From assembly GCF_017301635.1 (NCBI RefSeq), contig NZ_CP071091.1:5592001-5656000 (forward strand): 64,000 bases of DNA, in the 5' to 3' direction. This document shows, in pieces, positions 44,256 through 54,300 of this stretch. The position numbers were made by a program, and so were the translations under genes. The stretch's first letter is position 1, and every line of letters begins with the position of its first letter. Source of the stretch: Myxococcus landrumus (GTDB taxonomy: Bacteria; Myxococcota; Myxococcia; Myxococcales; Myxococcaceae). Below the pieces are notes generated by a model, which was not told the origin of the DNA, did not search any database, and saw only the letters and a program-made list of their open reading frames with translations.

Positions 44256-45680
44256 CTACTCGGAGCGCTTGAAGTCCTCCGAGCGCACACCGTAGCGCTT
44301 GAGCAGGCGGTGGAGGCTCTCGCGCTCCATGCCCGCGCGCTCGGCCGCGTGGGTGACGTTGCCCCCAAACTCCAACATCAGCGCGGAGAGGTACTCGCGG
44401 GACACCGAGTCTCTCGCGCCGTCCACCGCCTCTCGGTAGGGCAGCTTCGCGAGGGAGTCACTCGCGGCCCTGACACCTGGGGCTGTCGCTCCCGTCGCGG
44501 CGGCGCGTGCGGTGTTGAGCTCCGGTGGCAGGTCCTCGGGAGTGATGCGGGGGCCCTTTGTCACGGCCACGGCTCGCGCCACCGCGTTCTCGAGCTGACG
44601 CACGTTCCCGGGCCAGTCGTGGGCGACGAGGGCTCTCAGTGCCTCTGGCGTGAAGCCCTCGACTTCGGGACGTCCGGCTCGGGACAGGAAGTGCATCGCG
44701 AGCAGGGGCACGTCCTCCCGCCGCTCGCGCAGGGGAGGCAGTTGGACCGTCACGACGTTGAGCCGGTAGTAGAGGTCCTCTCGAAAGCGACCCGCTGAGA
44801 CTTCGGCGGACAGGTCTCGGTGCGTGGCGGCCACGACCCTCACGTCCACCTTCACCGGCGTCGTCGTGCCTACTCGGCGGACTTCCTTCTCCTGGAGCGC
44901 GCGGTTGAGCTTCACCTGCACGGGCAATGGGAGATCGCCAATCTCGTCGAGGAAGAGCGTTCCTCCGTGCGCCTCCTCGAAGAGGCCGGGCTTCGCGGCG
45001 GTGGCCCCGGTGAAGGCCCCCTTCGCGTGGCCGAAGAGCTCGCTCTCCACGAGCTCCGCTGGGAGCGCGCCGCAGTTCACGGCGACGAAGGGCTTCGCGG
45101 CTCGCGGGCTCTCTCGATGCACGGCTCTCGCGGCCAGCTCCTTGCCAGTGCCCGTCTCTCCGGTGAGCAGCACGGTGAGGTCCCGGGTCGCGACCTGGGA
45201 CAGCAGACCGTGCAGCGCCTGCATCGCCGCGCTTCCCCCCAGGAGTCCGTGAAGCTCGGGGGCCACCGCGAGGCGCGCCTTCAGGCCCGCGGCCTCGTGT
45301 CCCTGACGACGCTTCTCGAGCGCCCTGGCCACCACCAGCGCCACTTCGTCCGGGTCGAAGGGCTTGGAGAGATAGTCGTAGGCGCCTTCCTTGATGGCCT
45401 CCACGGCCTTGGGAATGCTGGCGTAGGCGGTGACGAGGATGACCTGGGTCTCGGGTGCTCGGTGCTTCACCTCTCGCAGCACGGCGAAGCCATCCGCTCC
45501 TGGCATCTGGATGTCCGTCACCACCACGTCGAACGCGCGTGACGAGAGCTGGGCGATGGCCTGCTCCCCGTCCGCGGCCTCCGTCACCACATACGCGTCT
45601 CCGAGGATGCGGGAGAATAGCTTGCGCATGTTCTCCTTGTCGTCGACGACGAGGACACTGGGTTTCGAAGAAGTGCTCAT
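44256..45680 (-). CDS. Sigma-54-dependent response regulator, NtrC family
   Basis: 474 residues. Receiver (about 8-120) with phospho-Asp in VVVTDIQMPGADG and Lys in YLSKPFD. AAA+ domain (about 145-375) with Walker A GETGTGKE, the sigma-54 contact loop GAFTGA and Walker B GGTLFLDEIGDLP. The Fis-type helix-turn-helix is at the end (VTHAAERAGMERESLHRLLKRYGV). It would activate a sigma-54 promoter on phosphorylation by the adjacent kinase. ATG 45680 overlaps the kinase stop (ATGA). Targets are unknown; such pairs are abundant in myxobacteria. Confidence 0.93.
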   Translation of the reverse strand: MSTSSKPSVLVVDDKENMRKLFSRILGDAYVVTEAADGEQAIAQLSSRAFDVVVTDIQMPGADGFAVLREVKHRAPETQVILVTAYASIPKAVEAIKEGAYDYLSKPFDPDEVALVVARALEKRRQGHEAAGLKARLAVAPELHGLLGGSAAMQALHGLLSQVATRDLTVLLTGETGTGKELAARAVHRESPRAAKPFVAVNCGALPAELVESELFGHAKGAFTGATAAKPGLFEEAHGGTLFLDEIGDLPLPVQVKLNRALQEKEVRRVGTTTPVKVDVRVVAATHRDLSAEVSAGRFREDLYYRLNVVTVQLPPLRERREDVPLLAMHFLSRAGRPEVEGFTPEALRALVAHDWPGNVRQLENAVARAVAVTKGPRITPEDLPPELNTARAAATGATAPGVRAASDSLAKLPYREAVDGARDSVSREYLSALMLEFGGNVTHAAERAGMERESLHRLLKRYGVRSEDFKRSE

Positions 45681-47137
45681 GCCATCGCCTCCCTCTCGGC
45701 GGAGGCGGGTGGAAGCCGCAGGGTGAAGCGCGCGCCACCGAGTGGACCTGTGTCCGCTTCGATGCGTCCTCCGTGCGCCTCCGCGATGGCCTGGCTCACG
45801 GCGAGCCCCAGGCCCGTGCCCGTGGACTTGGTGGTGAAGAAGGGCTCGAAGAGGCGGCGACGGTCCTCGGGCTTCACGCCGGGACCGGAGTCGGAGATGG
45901 CCACGCTGGCGCCTCCGTCCTTGTCGGGTTCGATTCGCACCTCCACGGTTCCGCCCGTGCCCGCGGCCTCCGCGGCGTTCCTCACGAGGTTGAGCAGGAC
46001 CTGGCGCAGACGCAGGGGCTGGGCCCATGCGCTCGCGGCGCCCTCCACGCGCACCTCCACCTGACCGAGCCGCTCGGCTTCTCGCAGTCTCGCCACGACG
46101 TCCTCACAGGTCTCTCGCACGGAGACTTTCTCCATCGGCCCATGGCCCGGGCGAGAGAGGTCGAGCAGTCCTTCGACAATCTGCTGGCAGCGCACGGCTT
46201 CCTCCTCGACCACCTTGAGGTCCTCCGCGAGGGGGCCCTCCGCCTTGCGCTGGAGGATGCGCACATAGCCGAGGATGACGCCCAGGGGATTGTTGATTTC
46301 GTGCGCCACACCGGCGGCGAGGCGGCCGACGCTCGCGAGCTTCTCGTGTTGGACGAGCTGGGATTGATGGGCACGCAGGGCCTCGGTCATGCGGTTGAAC
46401 TGCGCGGCGAGCTGGCCGAGCTCTCCCGGGTCGTTCTCGGGGATGCGCGTGTCGAGGTCGCCTTGGGCGAGCCGCGCGGCGCCCTCGGACAGACGGGCGA
46501 CGGGGCGGGCGACGGAGTTGCCGATGTAGATGCCCACGCCGATGGCGAACAGCGTGGCGCCTCCGAGAAGGAGCAGCGCCCAGCGGAAGCTGTTGTGCTC
46601 GACGGCGCCGACGTGGGCCTCGAAGGAGCCGATGGAGTTGTCGAAGCGATGCGCCAGGGACTCGGCGCGGGACTGGACGAGGGACACGCGCTCGAGCACC
46701 TGACTGTGGACCGCGGTGACGGTGGCGTGGTCCTTCGCGAGCACGGCGGGGAGGAGGGCGTCGCGGTACAGGCGCTCGAGCGCGTCGCCATTCTCCTGGA
46801 TGTCGGCCACCCAGGCGCGCTCCTCGGCGTCCTGGGCTTGCTCACGGAGGCTGCGGGTGAGCGCTTCGACGCGTGCTCGGGATTCCTCGTGGAAGTGAAC
46901 GTGGCTGGCGTTGCCGAGGATGATGGTGTGAGCCACGTGTGCGTACTGGTCTCGCACGGCGGTGGCGAGCTCGAGCGCATCACGGACACGATTGCCAGCC
47001 TCGCGCAGTTGGTGCGAGCCGTCGTGAATGTCGGCCAGCCGGGCGAGCGCGAAGCCCGAAGCGGCGGTGAAGAGGGCCACGAGCGCGCCGAATGCGAGCA
47101 GGAGCTTGCGGGTCGTGGAGCCGGAGGTGGGCAGCAT
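45677..47137 (-). CDS. Membrane sensor histidine kinase, NtrB/ZraS type
   Basis: 486 residues. Helix 1 (about 12-33), a periplasmic sensor of about 145 residues that is all helical (four-helix-bundle type), helix 2 (about 187-208), HAMP (about 209-262), HisKA with LAAGVAHEINNPLGVILGY (about 285), then HATPase_c (DSGPGV, FTTKSTGTGLGL). It is the cognate kinase of the following regulator. ATATA-rich sequence (CTTATATAGAACGCG) lies directly upstream of the ATG, a possible -10 close to the start codon. The signal is not known. Confidence 0.92.
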   Translation of the reverse strand: MLPTSGSTTRKLLLAFGALVALFTAASGFALARLADIHDGSHQLREAGNRVRDALELATAVRDQYAHVAHTIILGNASHVHFHEESRARVEALTRSLREQAQDAEERAWVADIQENGDALERLYRDALLPAVLAKDHATVTAVHSQVLERVSLVQSRAESLAHRFDNSIGSFEAHVGAVEHNSFRWALLLLGGATLFAIGVGIYIGNSVARPVARLSEGAARLAQGDLDTRIPENDPGELGQLAAQFNRMTEALRAHQSQLVQHEKLASVGRLAAGVAHEINNPLGVILGYVRILQRKAEGPLAEDLKVVEEEAVRCQQIVEGLLDLSRPGHGPMEKVSVRETCEDVVARLREAERLGQVEVRVEGAASAWAQPLRLRQVLLNLVRNAAEAAGTGGTVEVRIEPDKDGGASVAISDSGPGVKPEDRRRLFEPFFTTKSTGTGLGLAVSQAIAEAHGGRIEADTGPLGGARFTLRLPPASAEREAMA

Positions 47138-47307
47138 CGCGTTCTATATAAGTGAGAGCGGAGCGAGATGGGGGCTTCGCCGAAGCGTCGAGCCTGGCCG
47201 CAGCGTGAGCCACTGAACTGGGGGACGAGAGGCGCGGCGGTGTCTCCAGGGAGCCGAGCCCCTTCGTGGTAGAACTCGCGGGAGCTTCCTCTACCGGAGG
47301 ACACGCG

Positions 47308-47523
47308 ATGCCATGGCCAGTCATCTGGGTCTGTGCGCTGTCCTTGGCCCTTCTGGGCTGCTCCGAGGTTCATCGGCGAGACGGCTGGGCGGACCGCGCC
47401 GCGCATCGGGATGCGCTGGAGAACATCCCCACGCGGTGCACCAGCCAGGAGCGCGAACGCTATTGCGAGGGCAAGCCCGCGAACGACCCGGAGTGCATCG
47501 AACACTGTGGTGACCCGGAATGA
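47308..47523 (+). CDS. Small lipoprotein
   Basis: 71 residues from ATG 47308, with CCGGAGG eight bases upstream. Lipobox ALLGC (about Cys18). The mature part of 53 residues has four Cys (TRCTSQERERYC, DPECIEHC), a spacing that allows two disulfides. No family is recognised. The stop overlaps the next start (ATGA), so the two products probably work together. Confidence 0.7.
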   Translation: MPWPVIWVCALSLALLGCSEVHRRDGWADRAAHRDALENIPTRCTSQERERYCEGKPANDPECIEHCGDPE

Positions 47524-48398
47524 ACTGGCGGACGCCCACCACGGTCATCACCGCGCTGCTCCTGCCCCTCCCGCTGGTCCTCATTCTCGGCGGAGCGCTC
47601 CAGCCCCAGACGCCGGAGTCCATCCGTGGCCGGGCCATCAGCCCCGTCCTCTCCGTCGAGGAACGCAGCCACCTTCGCACCTATCGCCGAAACTGCTCCA
47701 CCAGCGACTCCTGCGAAGCCCCCTTGGGCTGCCTCATGGATGCCAGGGCCCATGCCCAGTACTGCGCCGACAGCCAGTGCCTCACCGACGCGCAATGCTC
47801 CGACGGTCAGCACTGCCAGCTCCTCTCCACGGAGGGCTCGGGCCCCCTGGTCCGCTACTGCATCCCTCGAGGAATCCGCGCGGAAGGAGAACGGTGCATC
47901 AAGGTTCCAGCCACCCACGACGAAGCCTGCGCCCCCGGCCTCGTCTGTGGCGGACGCGGAGGATTCTGTGCCCGCCCCTGCACCCTCTCATCTTCCAAAG
48001 CATGCGCGCCCGGCTTCTTCTGCGCGGACACCCGTCCCGAGCCCCTCTGCCTCCCGTCGTGCGAACAGCGAGGCTGCCCCGAGGGCCAGCAGTGCATCCG
48101 CCACGACGAAGGCGCGTCCACCTGCGCCCGAGTCCTCGGCCCCTCCTGCCAGCAATCCCCCTGTCCCCAAGGACAGACCTGCGAGGTCATCCACTCACCC
48201 CAGTTCCCCGACCGCATCTGGTCCGAGTGCGAGCAGCGCTGCGGCCAGGACCGCCCTCCGTGCCCCTCCGACCTCGTCTGTGACGGCTGGTCCTGCAAAC
48301 AGCCGTGTCAGCCCAACGGCCCCAACACCTGCGCCGAAGGCTTCCGCTGCTTCCAACGTCGCCCCTCTTCCCCCTGGGTCTGCCACCCCCACTGGTGA
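47520..48398 (+). CDS. Cys-rich exported protein of unknown function
   Basis: 292 residues. An N-terminal hydrophobic segment (about 8-28, ALLLPLPLVLILGGA) is followed by about 30 cysteines in tandem modules of the form C-x(5)-C-x(3-5)-GQxC (QCSDGQHCQ, GCPEGQQCI, PCPQGQTCE). Such modules recur in myxobacterial surface proteins and resemble EGF or dickkopf-like folds. No catalytic motif and no MYXO-CTERM tail. It would be extracellular or periplasmic, disulfide-bonded and anchored by the N-terminal segment. Confidence 0.72.
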   Translation: MNWRTPTTVITALLLPLPLVLILGGALQPQTPESIRGRAISPVLSVEERSHLRTYRRNCSTSDSCEAPLGCLMDARAHAQYCADSQCLTDAQCSDGQHCQLLSTEGSGPLVRYCIPRGIRAEGERCIKVPATHDEACAPGLVCGGRGGFCARPCTLSSSKACAPGFFCADTRPEPLCLPSCEQRGCPEGQQCIRHDEGASTCARVLGPSCQQSPCPQGQTCEVIHSPQFPDRIWSECEQRCGQDRPPCPSDLVCDGWSCKQPCQPNGPNTCAEGFRCFQRRPSSPWVCHPHW

Positions 48399-48488
48399 CA
48401 CCCTCCACATTCCCTTGCGAACCCACGCACCTCGCGCACATGACGGGCGCTCGGGCCTCGCGCGCCCCTGCCCCTAGGACTCCGCTCC

Positions 48489-49424
48489 ATGCCTCTGCGC
48501 TTCAAGAACCTCGACGGCACCGGCCCTCAACCCTTCAGCACCGTCTTCAAATGGGCCGTCGCCGACAAACTCTCGGGCCGCCGCCGCAAGTCCCCCGACC
48601 ACGCCCCCGTCCCCCACGTCGCCCCAGACCTCGCCCTCCTCGCCACGCCCCCCGCCCCCGGTGAAGGCGCCCGCCTCACCTGGCTCGGCCACGCGAGCTG
48701 GCTCGTGCAACTCGATGGCATCTCCCTCGTCATCGACCCCGTCCTGCGCGACGCCATCAACGTCGTCATCCGCCGCAACGTCCCTCCCGGCATCCCCACC
48801 CACCAGCTTCCGCCCATCACCGCCAGCCTCGTCTCCCACAACCACTACGACCACCTGGACCTCCCCACCCTCACCGACATCCGAGCCCCCATCGTCACCG
48901 GCCTCGGCCACGCCCCCGTGTTCCGCGGCAGCGGCCTCGCCGTCACCGAGCTCGACTGGTGGCACTCCACCCGCGTGGGCCCCGTCACCGTCCACTTCGT
49001 CCCCTCCCAACACTGGAGCCGGCGCGGCCTCAACGACGCCAATGACATGCTCTGGGGCGGCTTCGTCATCGAAGGCTCCAGCGCCCGCCTCTACCACTCC
49101 GGCGACACCGCCTGGTTCGAGGGCTTCCACGACATCGGCCAGCGCTTCCCCCACCTCGACGCCGCCATGCTCCCCATCGGCGCGTATGACCCGGAATGGT
49201 TCATGAGCCGCCAGCACATGAATCCCGAGGAAGCCGTGCGAGCCTTTGAAGCCCTCCGCGCCCGGGACTTCCTCGCCATGCACTGGGGCACTTTCAAGCT
49301 CACCGACGAGCCGCTCGACGAGCCGCCCCGCCGCCTGGACGCCGAGTGGACGCGCCGTGACTTGCCGCGACAACGCCTCCACGTCCTACCCGTGGGCGGA
49401 ACTCTCACCGTGCACAGCGGTTGA
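48489..49424 (+). CDS. MBL-fold metallohydrolase, NAPE-PLD/UlaG-like
   Basis: 311 residues. The metallo-beta-lactamase motif is SHNHYDHLD (about 118-126), with further ligands in FVPSQHWSRR, LYHSGDTAWF and AMHWGTFKL. The order and the linking phrases fit the RomA/NAPE-phospholipase D-like group that cleaves phosphodiester bonds in lipids. No signal peptide, so cytoplasmic. The substrate is not predicted. The next gene starts 31 bases later. Confidence 0.87.
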   Translation: MPLRFKNLDGTGPQPFSTVFKWAVADKLSGRRRKSPDHAPVPHVAPDLALLATPPAPGEGARLTWLGHASWLVQLDGISLVIDPVLRDAINVVIRRNVPPGIPTHQLPPITASLVSHNHYDHLDLPTLTDIRAPIVTGLGHAPVFRGSGLAVTELDWWHSTRVGPVTVHFVPSQHWSRRGLNDANDMLWGGFVIEGSSARLYHSGDTAWFEGFHDIGQRFPHLDAAMLPIGAYDPEWFMSRQHMNPEEAVRAFEALRARDFLAMHWGTFKLTDEPLDEPPRRLDAEWTRRDLPRQRLHVLPVGGTLTVHSG

Positions 49425-49455
49425 ATCACACGGGGGCCTGTGCTGAGGGTTGCGC

Positions 49456-51219
49456 ATGCTCCTCGCCACCGCCCTCTCCCTGGCGCTCACCCAGGCGCCG
49501 CTCCCACTCACCACCGTCTCCGAGCAGAGCGGCTGGACACGCACCGGCCGCTACTCGGAAGTCGAAGCGCTCTGCCGCGCCTTCCCCAAGGCCTTCCCCG
49601 GCAAGGTGCGCTGCGACACGTTCGGCACCACCCCCGAGGGCCGCCCCATGCTGGCCCTCATCGCCAGCGCGGACGGCACCCTCACCCCCGCCGCCAACGC
49701 GAAGAAGAGCCGCCCCGTCGTGTTCTTCCAGGGCGGCATCCACGCGGGTGAAATCGACGGCAAGGACGCGGGCTTCGCGCTCCTGCGCGACCTGCTCTCC
49801 GGCAAGACGCTCCCCGGCATCCTGAAGAACGTCACCGCCGTCTTCGTCCCCGTCTTCAACGTCGACGGCCACGAGCGCTTCGGCCCCAACAACCGCCCCA
49901 ACCAGGTCGGCCCCGAGGAGATGGGCTGGCGCACCACCGGCCAGAACTTCAACCTCAACCGCGACTATGTGAAGGCCGATGCCCCGGAGATGGTGGCCCT
50001 GCTGCGCTACCTCAACACCTGGGACGCGCTCATCTACGCGGACCTGCACGTCACCGACGGCGCCAAGTTCGAGCCCGATGTCGCCATCGCCATCGAGCCC
50101 CTGCAGTCCGGCCCCGCGCCCCTGCGCACCGTCGGCGTGAAGCTGATGAAGGAGCTCCTCCAGGAGCTGGAGACCCAGGGCCACCAGCCCCTCGACTTCT
50201 ACCCGTCCTTCCGCGAGGACGATGACCCGAAGTCCGGCTTCGCCTACGGCGTGCCGTCCCCGCGCTTCAGCCACGCCTACGCCGCCAGCCACCGCCGCTT
50301 CGGCGTCCTCGTGGAGACCCACTCCTGGAAGCCCTATGCCCAGCGCGTGAAGGCCACGCGCAACGTCGTCGCGAGCCTCTTGCGGATGGCCGCTCGCGAC
50401 GGCGCCGCGATGCTCACCGCCGTGAAGGCCGCCGACGCGGAGGCCCAGGCCGGCAAGGTGCGCGACGTGGTGCTCGCGTGGAAGAACACCGCGCAGAGCC
50501 GCCCCATCAACTTCCGGGGCTACGCCTACGAGCGCGGCACCTCCGAGGTCTCCGGCCAGACGTGGATTCGCTACGACGACTCCAAGCCCGAGGTCTGGAC
50601 CGTCCCCTACTTCGACACGGTGGAGCCCGCCCTCACCGTCTCGCTGCCCTCGGGCGGCTACCTGGTGCCTCCCGCGCACGCCGCCTGGGTCTCCCAGAAG
50701 CTCACCACCCACGGCCTGAGCTTCCAGCGCCTCTCCCGCCCCACCCCCACAAGCGACGTGGAGGTCTTCCGCGCCACCGAGTCGAAGTGGAGCGCGTCCT
50801 CCAACGAGGGCCACCAGACGCTCTCCGTCAAGGGCGCGTGGGAGAAGCAGTCGCAGGCGCTCCCCGCGGGGACGCTGTACGTGCCCGTCGCCCAGCCCGG
50901 CGTGGAGCTGGTGGCGCACATGTTCGAGCCCTCCGGCCCCGACTCGCTGCTCTCCTGGGGCTTCTTCAACGCCCACTTCGAGCAGAAGGAATACATCGAG
51001 GACTACGTGCTGGAGCCCTTCGCGCGGGAGCTGCTCGCCAAGGACGCGGGGGTGAAGGCCGAGTGGGACGCGAAGCTCAAGGACCCCGCCTTCGCCAAGG
51101 ACGCTCGCGCGCGCCTGCGCTTCTTCTATGAGCGCCACCCCGCGCGCGACACCCAGCTTCGCGTCTACCCTGTCCTGCGCACGGCCACCGCGCCGACGGG
51201 ACTCAGCGCGGGCCGGTAG
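49456..51219 (+). CDS. M14-family zinc carboxypeptidase, secreted
   Basis: 587 residues from ATG 49456 (GAGGG six bases upstream; the TTG at 49450 is less likely). Short signal peptide (LLATALSLALTQAP). Zinc ligands are in HAGEIDGKDAG (about 97-107) and DLHVTDG. The substrate Arg is in NFNLNRDYV, and the catalytic Glu in VLVETHSWKPYAQR (about 294). The C-terminal 250 residues (about 340-587) form a further beta-rich domain of unknown role. It would trim peptides outside the cytoplasm. It is followed by a strong terminator. Confidence 0.88.
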   Translation: MLLATALSLALTQAPLPLTTVSEQSGWTRTGRYSEVEALCRAFPKAFPGKVRCDTFGTTPEGRPMLALIASADGTLTPAANAKKSRPVVFFQGGIHAGEIDGKDAGFALLRDLLSGKTLPGILKNVTAVFVPVFNVDGHERFGPNNRPNQVGPEEMGWRTTGQNFNLNRDYVKADAPEMVALLRYLNTWDALIYADLHVTDGAKFEPDVAIAIEPLQSGPAPLRTVGVKLMKELLQELETQGHQPLDFYPSFREDDDPKSGFAYGVPSPRFSHAYAASHRRFGVLVETHSWKPYAQRVKATRNVVASLLRMAARDGAAMLTAVKAADAEAQAGKVRDVVLAWKNTAQSRPINFRGYAYERGTSEVSGQTWIRYDDSKPEVWTVPYFDTVEPALTVSLPSGGYLVPPAHAAWVSQKLTTHGLSFQRLSRPTPTSDVEVFRATESKWSASSNEGHQTLSVKGAWEKQSQALPAGTLYVPVAQPGVELVAHMFEPSGPDSLLSWGFFNAHFEQKEYIEDYVLEPFARELLAKDAGVKAEWDAKLKDPAFAKDARARLRFFYERHPARDTQLRVYPVLRTATAPTGLSAGR

Positions 51220-51250
51220 CCCCCGCCCCCGCGGACCGCACCTGAAACAC

Positions 51251-51288
51251 GAAGGCCCCGGCGGCGCGATGCCACCGGGGCCTTCTTT
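51251..51288. terminator. Bidirectional intrinsic terminator
   Basis: A perfect 11-bp stem (GAAGGCCCCGG with CCGGGGCCTTC) is followed by TTTC on the plus strand. It stands between two convergent genes. The plus-strand direction has the better tail. Confidence 0.8.
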
Positions 51289-51353
51289 CATCCTGCTCTC
51301 GCGAACCGCCGGCCCTCGCGTGCTTCAGCGAGGACCGGCGAGGACGTCACGCA

Positions 51354-54300
51354 TCAGCCGATGACGCCTTCACACGCGCAGGTGCTCATGTTGCACCGCG
51401 TGTTCGCCGGGCAACCACCGCAGTTGTCCTTGCACGCGCACGAGCACGAGGCCGCATCCGGCTGCGCCGTGGGGCCGCAGTTCAGCACCGACGTGTCACA
51501 CGCGCAGCCGCACACGTTCGGGTCGAACTTGTAGCCCGGCGCGCACGTCGCCGTCTGGACGCACGTGCAGGAGCACGTCGCCGAGTTGCACGACTCGTAC
51601 GTGCCGCACGCGCCACCGCAGTCCGGCGCGCACTTGAAGGCGCACACGTTCACGTCCGTGTCGCACACCTGTCCGGGCGCTCCGCCACCACCGCAGTCCG
51701 CCGGGCACTCGCACTTGTCCGTGACGCGGTTGCAGACGAGCTGACGCTTGCAGTAGTCCGCCTGGGTCGGGTCGTAGTTCGGGTCCGACTTGCACGGAGG
51801 CGGCACGCCGTTGGGGCTGGCCGTCCGGTCGCTCCAGTAGCGGTAGGACACCGCCGCCTGGGTGTTGCCCGCCTGCGGGCGGCAGCCACCGAAGAACGAC
51901 AGCGTGCGGTTGATGCCATCCACGTCGAAGCCGTTCGTCCGGCTGCGCGGCACGTCCGACGGCGTGGGGCACAACGTCGGGTTCGCCACCGCCGCCACGG
52001 ACACCTTCACCGAGGCGCCGATGGGCGGCTGCTGCGTCCTGTGACCCACCGAGGCGATGGTGCTGTCGATGATGCCGTTGATGGTCGTGGTGATGGACGC
52101 GGAGTTCCGGATGCTGCCCACCACGCCGCCCGTCGCCTGGATGATGTCCAGGTGCTTCGGGTTGCGGGGGTCTTCCTGCGGCTGACACCACGTCGACGTG
52201 TCGTTGGTCGCACCTTCCGGCGGGCAGATGATGCCGTGGACCTGGATGACCTGGTTCAGCGGGTTCTTCGTCGACGCCGTGGTGCCCGTTCCCTTGAAGT
52301 ACTGCTCGAAGGTCGCGATGCTGTCCGTCGAGTAGTCGTGCGTGTCCGTCAGGATGACGACCACCACCTTCGCGTCGGGACGGATGCGGTCATCCGACGA
52401 CGTGCCATTCGGCACCAGCTTGTCATTGATGGCCGCGCGCGCCGCGTCCATCGTCCACTCCGAGCCCGAGCCGCCCGTCCCCACCCAGCAGGACTGGGTC
52501 GACGACGAGCACGTGGTGGGGGTCGTCCCAGGAGGAATGGTGACGCCGGAGCACTGTCCGCTCGCGTTGCAAGCGCTGTCCTTCGTCAGCCAGGCCTTGA
52601 ACTGGTTGATGTTGCGGGTGAAGCCTCGCACCACGCCCCGGTTGACGTGGTTGGTGTTGCCGGACGTGTAGCTGGAGGTCACCATCGCCAGGCGCCAGTC
52701 CAGCGTCGAGTTGGCCAGCTTGTTCGCCACCGCCGTGGCCGCGTCCGCCAGCGCCAGCTGCGAGATGTCCATGGAGCCGCTGTCGTCCACGACGAACAGG
52801 AAGTCCACCACCGCCTGCTTCGAGGTGAACAGCTCGCACTGCACCGCGTCCGCGTCGCCGAACTGCGCCAGCGAGGAGCCACCCGCCGCGTCAGACAGCG
52901 TGAAGAGGCTGCCCGCCTCGTTGTAGCTGGCCGTCGGAGTGAGGGCCAACACCACCAGCACGCTGTCGTTGGTGCGGTGGACGTACTGCGCCTGGAGCGT
53001 GAAGGGACCCGCGACACCGGCCGTCCCCGCGAGCGCGCCGGAGCTGTTGGGCACCAGCGAGCGGGCCAGGTTGTTCGTCACCGTCTTCAGGTCGCCGGAG
53101 CCCGGCATCGAGTAGCGCGCCGCCAGCGCCGCGTAGCCGTCCCACGTCGTGAACGTCTGGGAGACGTCGCGCGTCACGTTGCTGAACGACGCGGCGCGGA
53201 TGCCCGCCTCGTCGCCCGTGGGCGTGGTGGAGTTGCCCACCACACCGCGCTTGTACGCAATCATCGTCACCTGCTTGGTGTCATCCCAGCCGATGACGCC
53301 CACCGTGGAGCCACCCGCCGTCAGGTAGGTGATGTTGGCGTCCTTGAAGGTGGCCGGCAGCGCGAGCCGGATGTCCGCGCCGTTCTCCTCCTTGAAGGTG
53401 ACCGGCCGCAGGTTGCCCACGCGGCACGCCTGTCCCGCGGGCGTTCCCGAGGCACCGTCCGCCGGGTTCTTCGGGTCCAGCTCGTTCGCGTCCACGCGGC
53501 CGTTCTGGTTCGCGTCCTCCGCGCCGTCCGGGATGGTGTCGCCGTCCGAGTCCGGGTTCGTCGGGCTCGTGGTGGTGCCCGGGTCCGCATCGCCCGAGTA
53601 GCCGCAGTCCTTGCGCGGCGCCAGCGCCGTCGTCACGCCCCGCTCCAGACCATCGCGCAGACCGTCACCGTCGGTGTCCGGGTTCGTCGGGTCCGTCTCG
53701 TTGCCGTCCACCTTGCCGTTGCTGTTGGCGTCCTCACCCAGGAAGCCGTTGCGGCCCGGGCCGTCCTGCAGGCCGTCACAGTCGGTGTCCGTCACGCGGG
53801 GGTCCGTCTCGCCGGGGTCCACGCGCCCGTTCTTGTTCTCGTCCTCGACACCGTCGGGCAGGCCGTCACCGTCCGTGTCCGCCTTGTTCTTGTCGGTGCC
53901 CGTGACGGCTTCCACCGAGTCCGGGATGCCATCGAAGTCCGCGTCCGGAATGGAGGCCGCGCAGTCCGCGACCTTCGGGTCCGTCTCGCCGCTGTCGCGC
54001 ACGCCGTTGCGGTTGCGGTCCTCGTCGCCGTCGCTGCAGCCGTCGTTGTCCGTGTCCGGCTTGAGCGGGTCCGTGCCCAGCTTCCGCTCCAGGCTGTCCG
54101 ACAGGCCGTCGCCGTCCGTGTCGCGCTTGCGCGGGTCCGTCTCGCCGGGGCTCACCGTGCCGCTCTTGTTGGCGTCCTCCTCACCATCCGGGATGCCGTC
54201 ACCGTCCGAGTCGATGGCGTTCGGGTCCGTCTCCCCCGCCTCTCTCGCGCCGTTGCGGTTGGTGTCCTCGAGACCGTCTGGGATTCCATCCCCGTCCGTG

